From Marinobacter sp. es.042 (GTDB taxonomy: Bacteria; Pseudomonadota; Gammaproteobacteria; Pseudomonadales; Oleiphilaceae), in contig NZ_LT897781.1 in the NCBI RefSeq assembly GCF_900188315.1, positions 1,240,001 through 1,304,000 on the forward strand: a stretch of 64,000 nt of DNA, given 5' to 3'. The notes beneath the pieces are model-generated. The model was given only the letters and a program-made list of their open reading frames with translations. It was not told the origin of the DNA and searched no databases. This document shows positions 53,702-60,987 of this stretch, one piece after another (positions within the stretch are counted from its first letter, which is position 1; each line of letters starts with the position of its first letter). The translations under genes were made by a program, and so were the position numbers.

Positions 53702-53740
53702 AACGAATTTCCTCCGGGAAAGTTCTTCAGGAATAAAAAG

Positions 53741-53789
53741 GGCGTATTCGGCGAACAATGTCGATGCGAGGGTGAAAACCGAATACGCC
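53741..53789 (-). terminator. Long-loop hairpin between bufD and the thioredoxin gene
   Basis: GGCGTATTCGG and CCGAATACGCC form an 11-bp stem with a 27-nt loop; on the minus strand the second arm is followed by CTTTTTATT. It probably attenuates transcription after bufD, letting part of the transcripts continue into the thioredoxin gene. Confidence 0.5.
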
Positions 53790-53809
53790 AAGGGGTAAAC
53801 AGGACCGGC

Positions 53810-54265
53810 TCAGGCTCTCATCAAACGGTTTCCAACCAGTTTGTCCAGCGATAACAGGCCTGGGCCACACATGGCCAATGCCATCAGAATCAGGCCCCAG
53901 ACCACGTGATACAGTTCGGCTGCGGGCGCGATCATTTCAAGGCTGATAACTGCAACAATGTTGATGACAAAAAGCCCCAGCGAGGACACAAGCGAGAACA
54001 GGCCAATCACCAGAAGAACCGGAAAAACCAGTTCTCCGAACGTTGCGAGGAAAGCTGCGATCTCGGGGCTCAACAGCGGAACGCTGTACTCTTCTTCAAA
54101 CAGAAACAGTGTTGTTCCCCAATCATCAATCTTTGTCAGGCCGGCTTTGAAGAAGACCCATGCCACGTAGAGACGTCCAAGAAGAAGTGCAACAGGTAGC
54201 ATGCCGCCGACAATTCGCTGGACCGAATCGTTTAATCCATAAAAACTGTACGCTAACGTTTTCAT
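53810..54265 (-). CDS. bufD: DoxX-family membrane protein (BufD)
   Basis: 151 residues with four TM helices. The DoxX core AWVFFKAGLTKIDDWGTTLF and LFEEEYSVPLLSPEIAAFLA, FGELVFPVLLVIGL are all visible. DoxX proteins accompany bufferin and HvfABCD-type operons, where the fourth gene is a DoxX. Its exact role in metallophore biology is unknown; membrane-bound electron transfer or export are proposals. It is 12 bp downstream of bufC. Confidence 0.88.
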   Translation of the reverse strand: MKTLAYSFYGLNDSVQRIVGGMLPVALLLGRLYVAWVFFKAGLTKIDDWGTTLFLFEEEYSVPLLSPEIAAFLATFGELVFPVLLVIGLFSLVSSLGLFVINIVAVISLEMIAPAAELYHVVWGLILMALAMCGPGLLSLDKLVGNRLMRA

Positions 54266-54277
54266 ATCATTTTCCTC

Positions 54278-55027
54278 TCAATGAATGGTTCTGGCGCCGA
54301 CGATGACCCTTTTTGAGATCATGTCTTGCAGCCAACCGGTAAAATTCGTTTTATCCAGAACACCTTCACCGAAGGCTTCGGCGATACTTGTCTGTTTTCT
54401 CAACCGCTCCAGCAGCGCAATATCCTTTTCAGAAATGGCTTCCGCCATCCCTCGCCAACCCGATCGATAGACCAGCACGTTCTGGCCCCGGCCTTTGGCG
54501 ATCATTCTTTTTGCCTGGGCAAAGCTGAGTGTGTCCTGCGGGGTGTGGCTTTTGTGTGCTTCCCATATGCTGACGATCGGATAAACGGACCTGAAAAACT
54601 CAAGCCCGCTATTGAGAATGAGCCGACAGGTCGAAAGATCTTCGCCAATCGCAGAAAAGCTCTGGAAGTCCACGTCTTGATATTGGCTGCGCTCGACCCG
54701 GCCCACATAGTTGTCGAGTCGCGCCACATCTGAGAGATAGGGAAGCCGGTCTGAAATCCGATGCGAGATGATCCAGCTCGGAAATCCCCAGCCCAAATCA
54801 CTCCAATCGCCGCTCTGTTTCCGGATCACTCTGAAATAATCCAGGGCCAGTTCCTCGAAAGCAGACGGTCCTAGTAGTGCCTTTACCGTCGGATAGCTGT
54901 GCTCAAGGGCTCGAACCGCTTTCGCCTCTACTCCAAATCGATACACGTCTGAATTGGGCAGCCCCGGCTTGTTAATATCGCCGAACAGGAACGCCAGAAA
55001 CTGGCTCTGATAATCAGACAAGTTCAT
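54278..55027 (-). CDS. bufC: BufC: DUF2063 partner protein of the MNIO enzyme
   Basis: 249 residues. The N-terminal DUF2063 domain is clear (YQSQFLAFLFGDINKPGLPN; ALEHSYPTVKALLGPSAFEE); the C-terminal part is a winged-helix-like substrate recognition module. In related systems (MbnC, HvfC) this protein presents the precursor peptide to the DUF692 oxygenase. The ATG lies 14 bp inside the end of bufB, tightly coupled. Cytoplasmic. Confidence 0.9.
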   Translation of the reverse strand: MNLSDYQSQFLAFLFGDINKPGLPNSDVYRFGVEAKAVRALEHSYPTVKALLGPSAFEELALDYFRVIRKQSGDWSDLGWGFPSWIISHRISDRLPYLSDVARLDNYVGRVERSQYQDVDFQSFSAIGEDLSTCRLILNSGLEFFRSVYPIVSIWEAHKSHTPQDTLSFAQAKRMIAKGRGQNVLVYRSGWRGMAEAISEKDIALLERLRKQTSIAEAFGEGVLDKTNFTGWLQDMISKRVIVGARTIH

Positions 55028-55925
55028 GGCTTCGCTCCCTGCTCAATACACGGCGTTGTGCTTTCCTGGCCTTGATGGCTTCACCCTGAAGCTCGCGCCA
55101 TGATGGAAGGTTGTTGTCCCACTCAATCAACGTGGGCCGCGGGCCGATCTTTCGGAGCACACGCCCATAGGCGTGCCACCCAGCCTCGGGTACCGGGCAG
55201 GCATGGTCATCGATCAGCAGTTCTTCCCGATCCACGGGCGTTGAGCCCGCAAGATGAATTTCCGCAATGGCGGAGTGATCGAGGGAGGCAACATAATCGT
55301 CAACAAAGTCCGCCGGATCGCCTACTCGCGCATTACGGGCGTTCACCATCACGTTATTGATATCAAGGATTAAACCGCAGCCCGTGCGGGCAACGATTTC
55401 ATTAAGAAAAGCGGCCTCGTCGAAGTCATTGTGGTCAAACTCGATGTACGCACAGACGTTCTCCACCGCGATCTGGCGGCCCAGCGCCTGTTGTATTCGG
55501 TCAATGTTGTTCGCCGCGTGCCTGAGACTGTCTTCGGTGTAGGGAATCGGCAGGAGATCACCACCATGAAAGAGCCGCCCACCGATCCTTGCCCAGGTAA
55601 AACACAGGTGGTCTGACACCAATATCGGGTCAACCCGGTCGACAAGACGTTTGAGTCGCTTGAGGTAATCGTCAGGAATCGCCTCAACGGAGCCCAGACC
55701 TGCCGAAGTACCATGAAGGCTGATTGGCGTACTTGCCGAAACCTCCTTCAACACATCGACAGCGATTCCTGCCTCCGCGAAGAAATTCTCCGAGTGCACC
55801 TCAAGAAAATCTACCGAAGGGGCGTGCTCGAGAACGTCCTGATAATGGTCTGGTCGTAACCCTACCCCAACAGTGCTGCTCGCGAGTTCGGGCTTGGCTG
55901 GGACGTTGTCCTGACGATTACCCAT
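55014..55925 (-). CDS. bufB: BufB: multinuclear non-heme iron oxygenase (DUF692)
   Basis: 303 residues, TIM-barrel MNIO family. Metal-ligand segments are visible: FLEVHSENFF, ISLHGTSAGLGS, VSDHLCFTW, NVCAYIEFDHNDF, LILDINNVMVNA, IAEIHLAGS and LIEWDNNLPSW. Family members (MbnB, BufB, HvfB) oxidise cysteines of a peptide into thiooxazole or oxazolone-thioamide groups. It begins 5 bp after bufA. Precursor modification by this enzyme is inferred from operon structure. Confidence 0.93.
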   Translation of the reverse strand: MGNRQDNVPAKPELASSTVGVGLRPDHYQDVLEHAPSVDFLEVHSENFFAEAGIAVDVLKEVSASTPISLHGTSAGLGSVEAIPDDYLKRLKRLVDRVDPILVSDHLCFTWARIGGRLFHGGDLLPIPYTEDSLRHAANNIDRIQQALGRQIAVENVCAYIEFDHNDFDEAAFLNEIVARTGCGLILDINNVMVNARNARVGDPADFVDDYVASLDHSAIAEIHLAGSTPVDREELLIDDHACPVPEAGWHAYGRVLRKIGPRPTLIEWDNNLPSWRELQGEAIKARKAQRRVLSRERSHELV

Positions 55926-55930
55926 GCCAC

Positions 55931-56215
55931 TTAACCTTTGCTTTTCTCAGCAATGATTTTCAGGGCCGTTTCCTTGTCAAAGCCACCCAGATCTTCACAG
56001 GTGCCCTTCTCGACAATCTTGTACTCACCCGGGTCGTTGGCGACTTTGGACTGCCCTGCACAGGAGTGGGTACCGGCAAGGTTCGCACAATCGTTACCAC
56101 CTACAGGCGAAATGCCGTAACACTTTTCTTTGCCACCTGCGTGAGCCAGGGGAGCAGACATGGCGCCGGCCAATGCCGCGGCCAGTGCCGCACTGAAAAG
56201 AAGTTTCTGGTTCAT
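55931..56215 (-). CDS. bufA: BufA: bufferin-type metallophore precursor
   Basis: 94 residues. Signal peptide MNQKLLFSAALAAALAGAMS with cleavage after AHA. The mature core holds four cysteines (32, 43, 52, 73) in the bufferin pattern KCYGISPVGGNDCA, HSCAGQS, TCEDLGG. Bufferins bind copper after cysteine modification, protecting the periplasm. The chosen ATG begins a proper signal peptide; an upstream in-frame start is rejected. It heads bufABCD and lies 84 bp after the YHS gene. Confidence 0.88.
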   Translation of the reverse strand: MNQKLLFSAALAAALAGAMSAPLAHAGGKEKCYGISPVGGNDCANLAGTHSCAGQSKVANDPGEYKIVEKGTCEDLGGFDKETALKIIAEKSKG

Positions 56216-56241
56216 ATCGATCACCTTCACAGTTTGTTTCA

Positions 56242-56270
56242 GGGTCCTCGACCGAAAACGCCAAGGACCC
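56242..56270 (-). promoter_or_regulatory. Leader hairpin ahead of bufA
   Basis: GGGTCCT and AGGACCC form a 7-bp stem 26 bp upstream of the bufA start, between the YHS gene and bufA. No T-run follows on the minus strand, so it is more likely an mRNA processing or stability element than a terminator. Confidence 0.35.
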
Positions 56271-56299
56271 CGGGACGTGCTCATATCATTGGCAGAGGA

Positions 56300-56770
56300 T
56301 TACAGCTCGGCTGCTTCCACAGTCTTGATCTCGGGCCAGATATCGTTGGCATTGGCGATGAAGCCAGGTACATCCGTGAGCCAACGCGTTTGCACGTCTT
56401 TGTTCAGGTTGAGGTAAAGCTTGTTGTCGACAATCCGCCAGGCTTGAGGATCAACGTCGAACTTCTTCTCCATGGTTACGCCGAACGCACAGTAGCCACC
56501 GTACTGGGGCGCATAAGCACTGGGGTCGGCACGAAACAGATCACGATTCTCTGCGCTGGAGAAATGGTAGATCGCGTTCTTGTAGGTAGCGGTGTATTCG
56601 GCAGAACCTTTGGTAGCCTCTGAATCAGAGAAGTAGGCCACCGGGTCGTAACCGCTGATGGCAACATCATTGGCGTCGGCGTTCATGTCGATATCGGCAG
56701 CAAAAGCACCAGAGGCAGCGCTCAAGGCAGCAACAGCAACGAAGGCACGAAGTTTGTTGAAACGAGTCAT
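56300..56770 (-). CDS. Secreted YHS-domain protein
   Basis: 156 residues. Signal peptide ending SGAFA|AD. The YHS region has VAISGYDPVAYFSDSEATKG, IYHFSSAENRDLFRADPSAY and PQYGGYCAFGVTMEKKFDVD. YHS domains bind metals, often copper, through Cys/His/Tyr clusters; YGGYCAFG holds the conserved Cys. Periplasmic. It is the first gene of the leftward group, divergent from the AraC gene, and a likely copper partner of the bufferin system by position. Confidence 0.85.
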   Translation of the reverse strand: MTRFNKLRAFVAVAALSAASGAFAADIDMNADANDVAISGYDPVAYFSDSEATKGSAEYTATYKNAIYHFSSAENRDLFRADPSAYAPQYGGYCAFGVTMEKKFDVDPQAWRIVDNKLYLNLNKDVQTRWLTDVPGFIANANDIWPEIKTVEAAEL

Positions 56771-56826
56771 TGGGTATCTCCTTTGAATGAATGATGACTA
56801 CGTTTGAAACAATAAAGCTTCGAGCG

Positions 56827-56841
56827 GTACTGAATGAGTAC
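56827..56841. promoter_or_regulatory. Short inverted repeat between the YHS and AraC genes
   Basis: GTACT and AGTAC separated by 5 bp lie in the 109-bp divergent region, 56 bp from the YHS start and 38 bp from the AraC start. A possible AraC or other regulator site; short, so chance is not excluded. Confidence 0.25.
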
Positions 56842-56879
56842 GATCGTTCAAACTTCTATGCCAATTATCTGGAGTGCTT

Positions 56880-57749
56880 ATGGACAGGCTTTCTTACATC
56901 CTCGACCAACTTAATGTGAACGCCGGCGTTTTCTTCCGGGGCCAGCTCTGCGGGCTGGCGTCCTTTGAAGAAGAAGGAACCGGCTACATCCACGTGCTTC
57001 GATCCGGAGTACTCGACATTATTGAAGCGAACCGGGAGAAGCTCACGCTGTCAGAACCGACCATGATTTTTTCGGTTCGCTCCCAACCGCATCAGCTCTT
57101 TGGTGCCAATCGTGAGGGCGCGGAGATGATTTGCGCTTCAATCAAGTTCCAGACAGGTTCACGGAACCCTGTCCTGGACGCCCTGCCCGACTCCGTGGTG
57201 CTGCCTCTATCTTCGGTTCAGGGGCTTGGGTCCTTCGTGGATGTGCTGTTCGCGGAGGCCGAAGCGGCGCAGGAAGGGCGAGATGCCGTCATGAATCGAC
57301 TGGTTGAGGTGATATTTGTCAATGTGCTTCGGCATGTCGTCTCGGATGGAGAAACGCCGAAAGGTTTGTTGTCGGCATTGGCGGATAGGCAACTAAGTAA
57401 GGTACTAAGCTGCATCGACTCAAACCTGAATGGCGATCTGTCCGTGGACAGGCTGGCAGAGGTTGCAACCATGTCCCGATCAACCTTCATTCAGCATTTC
57501 AAGAGCATCCTCGGATTGGCACCCGGCGAGTACGTCCAGAACACCCGGATAGCTGCTGCGAAGAAGCTGATTCTCAAAGACAAACCCATGTCCATCATCT
57601 GCTTTGAAGTGGGCTACGAGGATGCATCGGGATTTTCCAGGGCCTTCAAGAAAAACACCGGGATGACACCCAGGGAATGGAAAAAATTGAACACGACAGC
57701 AGCGGAGGCAGTAAGCGCCAGCGTTGCCGAAAAAGCGCACGTTGCCTAG
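56880..57749 (+). CDS. AraC-family regulator, cupin-6 type
   Basis: 289 residues. N-terminal AraC cupin_6 effector domain (FRGQLCGLASFEEEGTGYIH; VLPLSSVQGLGSFVDVL) and C-terminal HTH pair (SVDRLAEVATMSRSTFIQHF; SIICFEVGYEDASGFSRAF). GGAG is 5 nt before the ATG; a GTG two codons earlier is less likely. It is divergent from the YHS-bufABCD genes and is their probable regulator. A strong terminator follows. Confidence 0.92.
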   Translation: MDRLSYILDQLNVNAGVFFRGQLCGLASFEEEGTGYIHVLRSGVLDIIEANREKLTLSEPTMIFSVRSQPHQLFGANREGAEMICASIKFQTGSRNPVLDALPDSVVLPLSSVQGLGSFVDVLFAEAEAAQEGRDAVMNRLVEVIFVNVLRHVVSDGETPKGLLSALADRQLSKVLSCIDSNLNGDLSVDRLAEVATMSRSTFIQHFKSILGLAPGEYVQNTRIAAAKKLILKDKPMSIICFEVGYEDASGFSRAFKKNTGMTPREWKKLNTTAAEAVSASVAEKAHVA

Positions 57750-57770
57750 ATACTGAAGCCGCAACGAAAA

Positions 57771-57807
57771 AGGGGGCAAGGATTACGAATCCTTGCCCCC
57801 TTTTTTG
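57771..57807. terminator. Bidirectional terminator between the AraC and PYSGQ genes
   Basis: A 14-bp perfect stem (AGGGGGCAAGGATT/AATCCTTGCCCCCT) with a 3-nt loop, flanked by an A-run on the left and six T residues on the right. It serves both the rightward AraC gene and the leftward small secreted protein gene. Confidence 0.93.
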
Positions 57808-57817
57808 TGACTGTTTG

Positions 57818-57988
57818 CTATTTCAAAACGATCTGACCACGAATGACTTTCTGGCCTGAGTAAGGGCTGCTTACGGCCTCACCGTGATCATCAACATCTG
57901 ATTTTCGATCGGCAAGAGAGGCGCTTGCAGACGCCGAGATCAGGGCAATAGAAACAAGTAGCAGTGCTTTGGAAGTGACGTTTTTCAT
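57818..57988 (-). CDS. Small secreted protein with one PYSGQ repeat
   Basis: 56 residues. Signal peptide MKNVTSKALLLVSIALISAS, cleavage near ASA. Mature part has LADRKSD (25-31) and SPYSGQKVIRG (41-51). It shares both motifs with the 83-residue protein at 44371-44622. The GGAG RBS lies in the 3' arm of a perfect 11-bp leader hairpin. The gene is 77 bp downstream of a LysR gene on the same strand and ends in a strong terminator. Confidence 0.75.
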   Translation of the reverse strand: MKNVTSKALLLVSIALISASASASLADRKSDVDDHGEAVSSPYSGQKVIRGQIVLK

Positions 57989-57998
57989 AATGAGTTTT

Positions 57999-58041
57999 CT
58001 CCAGTGGTTGATGTCTACGAGAGAAATACTAACCACTGGAG
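57999..58041 (-). promoter_or_regulatory. SD-sequestering leader hairpin of the one-repeat PYSGQ gene
   Basis: On the minus strand CTCCAGTGGTT pairs perfectly with AACCACTGGAG across a 21-nt loop, and the second arm contains the GGAG that is the only ribosome binding site, 10 nt before the ATG. No T-run follows. The layout is that of a translational switch, for example thermosensor, small-RNA target or protein-binding leader. Confidence 0.7.
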
Positions 58042-58065
58042 CTGCCCAACAAATGGACAGGCGTT

Positions 58066-59046
58066 CTAGTTACTGGGCCGATTGTACAGACCGGGCTCAA
58101 TGACGGTCAGCGGCCCACAATCAAGCTCCCGGGCGGCCATTGCTTTTGCCCAGCACGCCTTCGCCACACGCTCGATAACACTCCGGATCCAGATGATTCC
58201 GGGATCCCGGTCATGGCGGGTGTGCCACGCCAGATACAGACTCGTTGGCTCCACGTCAATCGGTAGGCTTGTGAGCGAAATACCAGCACAAAACTCACAG
58301 TCTCCGGTGATGACCTCCGGAATCGTGGCTACCAGATCGGAATTCCTGAGCAAATTCGGCACTGCGGAGAAATGGTTGACGGTAACTGCCACTCTCCGCT
58401 CCAGTCCTCGCCTGTGCAGAGTGTCGTCTACAACACCGTGAGCCTCTCCGGACATGGTTGCAAGAAGGTGCTGTGCTGAAAGAAAAGACTCGAGATCGAC
58501 GGGCCGTCCGCTCAGCTCGTGCCCGCTCCTCATAGCAAGAACGTAGCCGGTATCGAAGAGCCATAGGCTTCTGAGGCTGTGATCATGCTGCTCGAAAAAA
58601 CCGATCACAAAGTCCACGCTGGCCTCGCGCAGATGGTTTGCTGCGGTAGCCGGCGAGAAAGGAACCGCATGCAAGTCAATGCCCGGAGCCGCCTCTTGTA
58701 ACTCGGAAACCAGCGGCTGCCAGACCATCTCAAGAATAAGGTCGGTGACAGCAACCCGGAACGTCCGACGCGACTCGCTTGGCGTAAAGCGCGTGGAATT
58801 TACCGCGTTGGAGAGCTCGTGCAAGGGATTGCGGATCTGGTCCCAGAGACTCTGGGCATAGGAGGTTGGCTCCACCTGCCGCCCCCGTTTTACAAAGAGA
58901 GGATCTTTCCAGGCCGTTCGCATTCTTGAGACCACATTTGAAACGGCGGGCTGGGTCATGCCGAGACGATCCGCCGCTCTGGTGATGGAACCTTCCGTCA
59001 TAATCGCGCTGAATACGTGCAGTAGGTTGAGTTCCTGGTTTTTCAT
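58066..59046 (-). CDS. LysR-family regulator (paralogue B)
   Basis: 326 residues. HTH SITRAADRLGMTQPAVSNVV; effector domain with TSLYLAWHTRHDRDPGIIWI. More than half of positions match paralogue A at 41555-42508 on visual alignment, so both come from one duplication. GAGG is 4 nt before the ATG. The next gene downstream is the one-repeat PYSGQ protein, a candidate target. A longer C-terminal tail (LDCGPLTVIEPGLYNRPSN) distinguishes it from A. Confidence 0.93.
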   Translation of the reverse strand: MKNQELNLLHVFSAIMTEGSITRAADRLGMTQPAVSNVVSRMRTAWKDPLFVKRGRQVEPTSYAQSLWDQIRNPLHELSNAVNSTRFTPSESRRTFRVAVTDLILEMVWQPLVSELQEAAPGIDLHAVPFSPATAANHLREASVDFVIGFFEQHDHSLRSLWLFDTGYVLAMRSGHELSGRPVDLESFLSAQHLLATMSGEAHGVVDDTLHRRGLERRVAVTVNHFSAVPNLLRNSDLVATIPEVITGDCEFCAGISLTSLPIDVEPTSLYLAWHTRHDRDPGIIWIRSVIERVAKACWAKAMAARELDCGPLTVIEPGLYNRPSN

Positions 59047-59227
59047 AATGCCTCGCTTGTCATTGGGAGACTGAGAAAACTGACGCCTATTGCACAGACG
59101 TTCGCAACACCAATCTGTTACGGAACAGATGTCTTAATTCACTCGGTCTTGTCCGGTGGCTCGCTGGACTATTCGGGGGATGAAACCTACCATCATGCAT
59201 ATACACTTCATTTATCGGATTGCCATA

Positions 59228-59689
59228 ATGGTCGACCACTCATCACAAGAAACAACGCCGCTGGATGTTGCCAGAACCTGCGCCGCCCTCTACTCCCGCG
59301 TTTTCTCACGCCTGGTGACCCGTCATTACAACCATCACCTGGCGGAAACAGGGCTTCGAATCACGCAGTTCTCCATACTCAACGCAATCAAGCTTTCTCC
59401 GCCCAACTCTATAAACGAACTTGCGGAACTCCTGGGGATGGAGAGAACTTCACTCCAGAGAACGGTCGAAAAGCTGATTGCCAAGGGGCTCCTCGAGTCT
59501 CGGCCGACGGGGCAAAAACGTTCCCTGGGTCTCTCTCTGACGCAAGAGGGCGAGGACATCTACCAACAGGCTCTCGCAAGGTGGGAAGACGCGCACAATG
59601 AATTCACGGAGATGGTAGGGGCCGATGACTGGTCAGAGACTGTCGGCAAGTTAAGGCGCTATAGCGTCAAACTGCAGTCGACCCTCTGA
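59228..59689 (+). CDS. MarR-family transcriptional regulator
   Basis: 153 residues from the ATG MVDHSSQET; the RBS is weak and an ATG at 59195 is possible. The winged HTH is clear: NSINELAELLGMERTSLQRT and the wing GQKRSLGLSLTQEGEDIYQQ. Dimerisation helices flank it. Ligand unknown. Divergent from LysR paralogue B and convergent with the PPOX-family gene (5 bp between the stops). Confidence 0.9.
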   Translation: MVDHSSQETTPLDVARTCAALYSRVFSRLVTRHYNHHLAETGLRITQFSILNAIKLSPPNSINELAELLGMERTSLQRTVEKLIAKGLLESRPTGQKRSLGLSLTQEGEDIYQQALARWEDAHNEFTEMVGADDWSETVGKLRRYSVKLQSTL

Positions 59690-59694
59690 AGCGC

Positions 59695-60264
59695 TCAGCC
59701 ATCGTTGGCCATTGAGTCAATCAACGCTTCAACTTCTGACTGCGTGTATCGCGGGGTTATGTGCTGCGGACAGTTCCAGTCGAACGCTTCAACACGGATG
59801 ATCACGCCCCTTTCAACCAGTGCTTTGTAATCGCTGTCGCTCAGTTGCTCCAGAATCCCCGGCTGTTCGGGGCCAACCAGCGTCATTCGTCCGAGCAGTT
59901 TGAGTCTCTTCCTGTTCGGATAATCCATCAGGAAAAGCGAGACGCGATCATTGGTGAGTACATTGCCTGTGGTGATGTATTGGCGATTGCCAGAGTAATC
60001 GGCAAAGCCGATTGTCGACTGATCAATCACCTTCAGAAAGCCGGTAGGCCCGCCCCGATGCTGGATGTAGGGCCAGCCGGTTTCGCCGACACTGGCGATG
60101 TAAAAACTGTCACGGGCCTCAATAAAACCGCGTTCGCGATCCCTCAGAACGTTATTACGGTCAGGCCCGGTCTCAATGGATGCATAACCGGAGCGACTGC
60201 CCATTTCCTCCTGAACCTGTTTTACGGTTCTGGTAAACGCTATTTCTGCAAATTTGTGCGCCAT
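59695..60264 (-). CDS. Pyridoxamine 5'-phosphate oxidase-family flavoprotein
   Basis: 189 residues. Split-barrel flavin fold: SFYIASVGETGWPYIQHRGG, NVLTNDRVSLFLMDYPNRKR and KLLGRMTLVG are typical of the PPOX class seen with MarR regulators. It would bind FMN; the substrate is not known. A clear AGGAG lies 6 nt before the ATG. Probably regulated by the neighbouring MarR protein. Confidence 0.88.
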   Translation of the reverse strand: MAHKFAEIAFTRTVKQVQEEMGSRSGYASIETGPDRNNVLRDRERGFIEARDSFYIASVGETGWPYIQHRGGPTGFLKVIDQSTIGFADYSGNRQYITTGNVLTNDRVSLFLMDYPNRKRLKLLGRMTLVGPEQPGILEQLSDSDYKALVERGVIIRVEAFDWNCPQHITPRYTQSEVEALIDSMANDG

Positions 60265-60349
60265 CTTGGGCTCCTGCGGATTCTGCTACGTTGGCGTTCC
60301 TATTCGCTATCAGTAACCCGACCGGCCCAGATGTTACGGCACACCGCCA

Positions 60350-60787
60350 TTATTTTTCGGCAGTCTGTGCCGAGTTAACCAGAGCAATGACTCGCGTAGC
60401 CACGCCCTGCTCTCCCTTCACCGGCGAATAGCTGGCCTCTAACCAGACTTCGTGTCCGTCAGCGTGGACAGCTGGAAAGCGTCCCTTTTTAACATTACCG
60501 GTAACCAACTCACGCCAGAACCGGATGTAGTCTTCGCTTTTCGCGTAGTCGCTGGTGCAAAGAACCCGATGGTGCTCACCGATCAAGGACTCTGCCTGAT
60601 AGCCGAGCAAGTCCAACAACCCGTGGTTCGCCCGCTCGATAATGCCATCCTGCGTCATAACGAGAACCGCCATGGCTTTCTCGACAGCCTGAAAATCCGA
60701 TTCCAGCTCCTGAACGCGGCTTTTGGCTGCTTCAAGCTTTGCGAGCGCTTCCTGTAATTCCAGATTCTTTCGGTTGTAAAAGGCCAT
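60350..60787 (-). CDS. Stand-alone PAS-domain protein
   Basis: 145 residues. An N-terminal coiled coil (about 5-40) precedes one PAS domain (about 42-138): GIIERANHGLLDLLGYQAES and HHRVLCTSDYAKSEDYIRFW, with HEVWLEASYSPVKGEQG. The closest pattern is the PAS of soluble chemoreceptors such as BdlA or Aer, which bind heme or FAD, but the methyl-accepting domain is missing. AGGAG is 9 nt before the ATG. It may be an intact small adaptor or a truncated receptor. Confidence 0.8.
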   Translation of the reverse strand: MAFYNRKNLELQEALAKLEAAKSRVQELESDFQAVEKAMAVLVMTQDGIIERANHGLLDLLGYQAESLIGEHHRVLCTSDYAKSEDYIRFWRELVTGNVKKGRFPAVHADGHEVWLEASYSPVKGEQGVATRVIALVNSAQTAEK

Positions 60788-60987
60788 TGAGGAAGGCTCC
60801 TGTCTCCAAGGTCTATTCATCGTCACAGGGGAGCAAAGTAATTGCTGCTGCAACCCACAACCTTACGTTGCCGCCCTCGGCCGGATCAGATCAAGAAGCA
60901 CCACACCCAGGAAACAGATCCCTACGAGTGCACTGCACGTACGCTTTAACTCGCATTTCTTATTCTGAAGACAACAAGGACATCACT

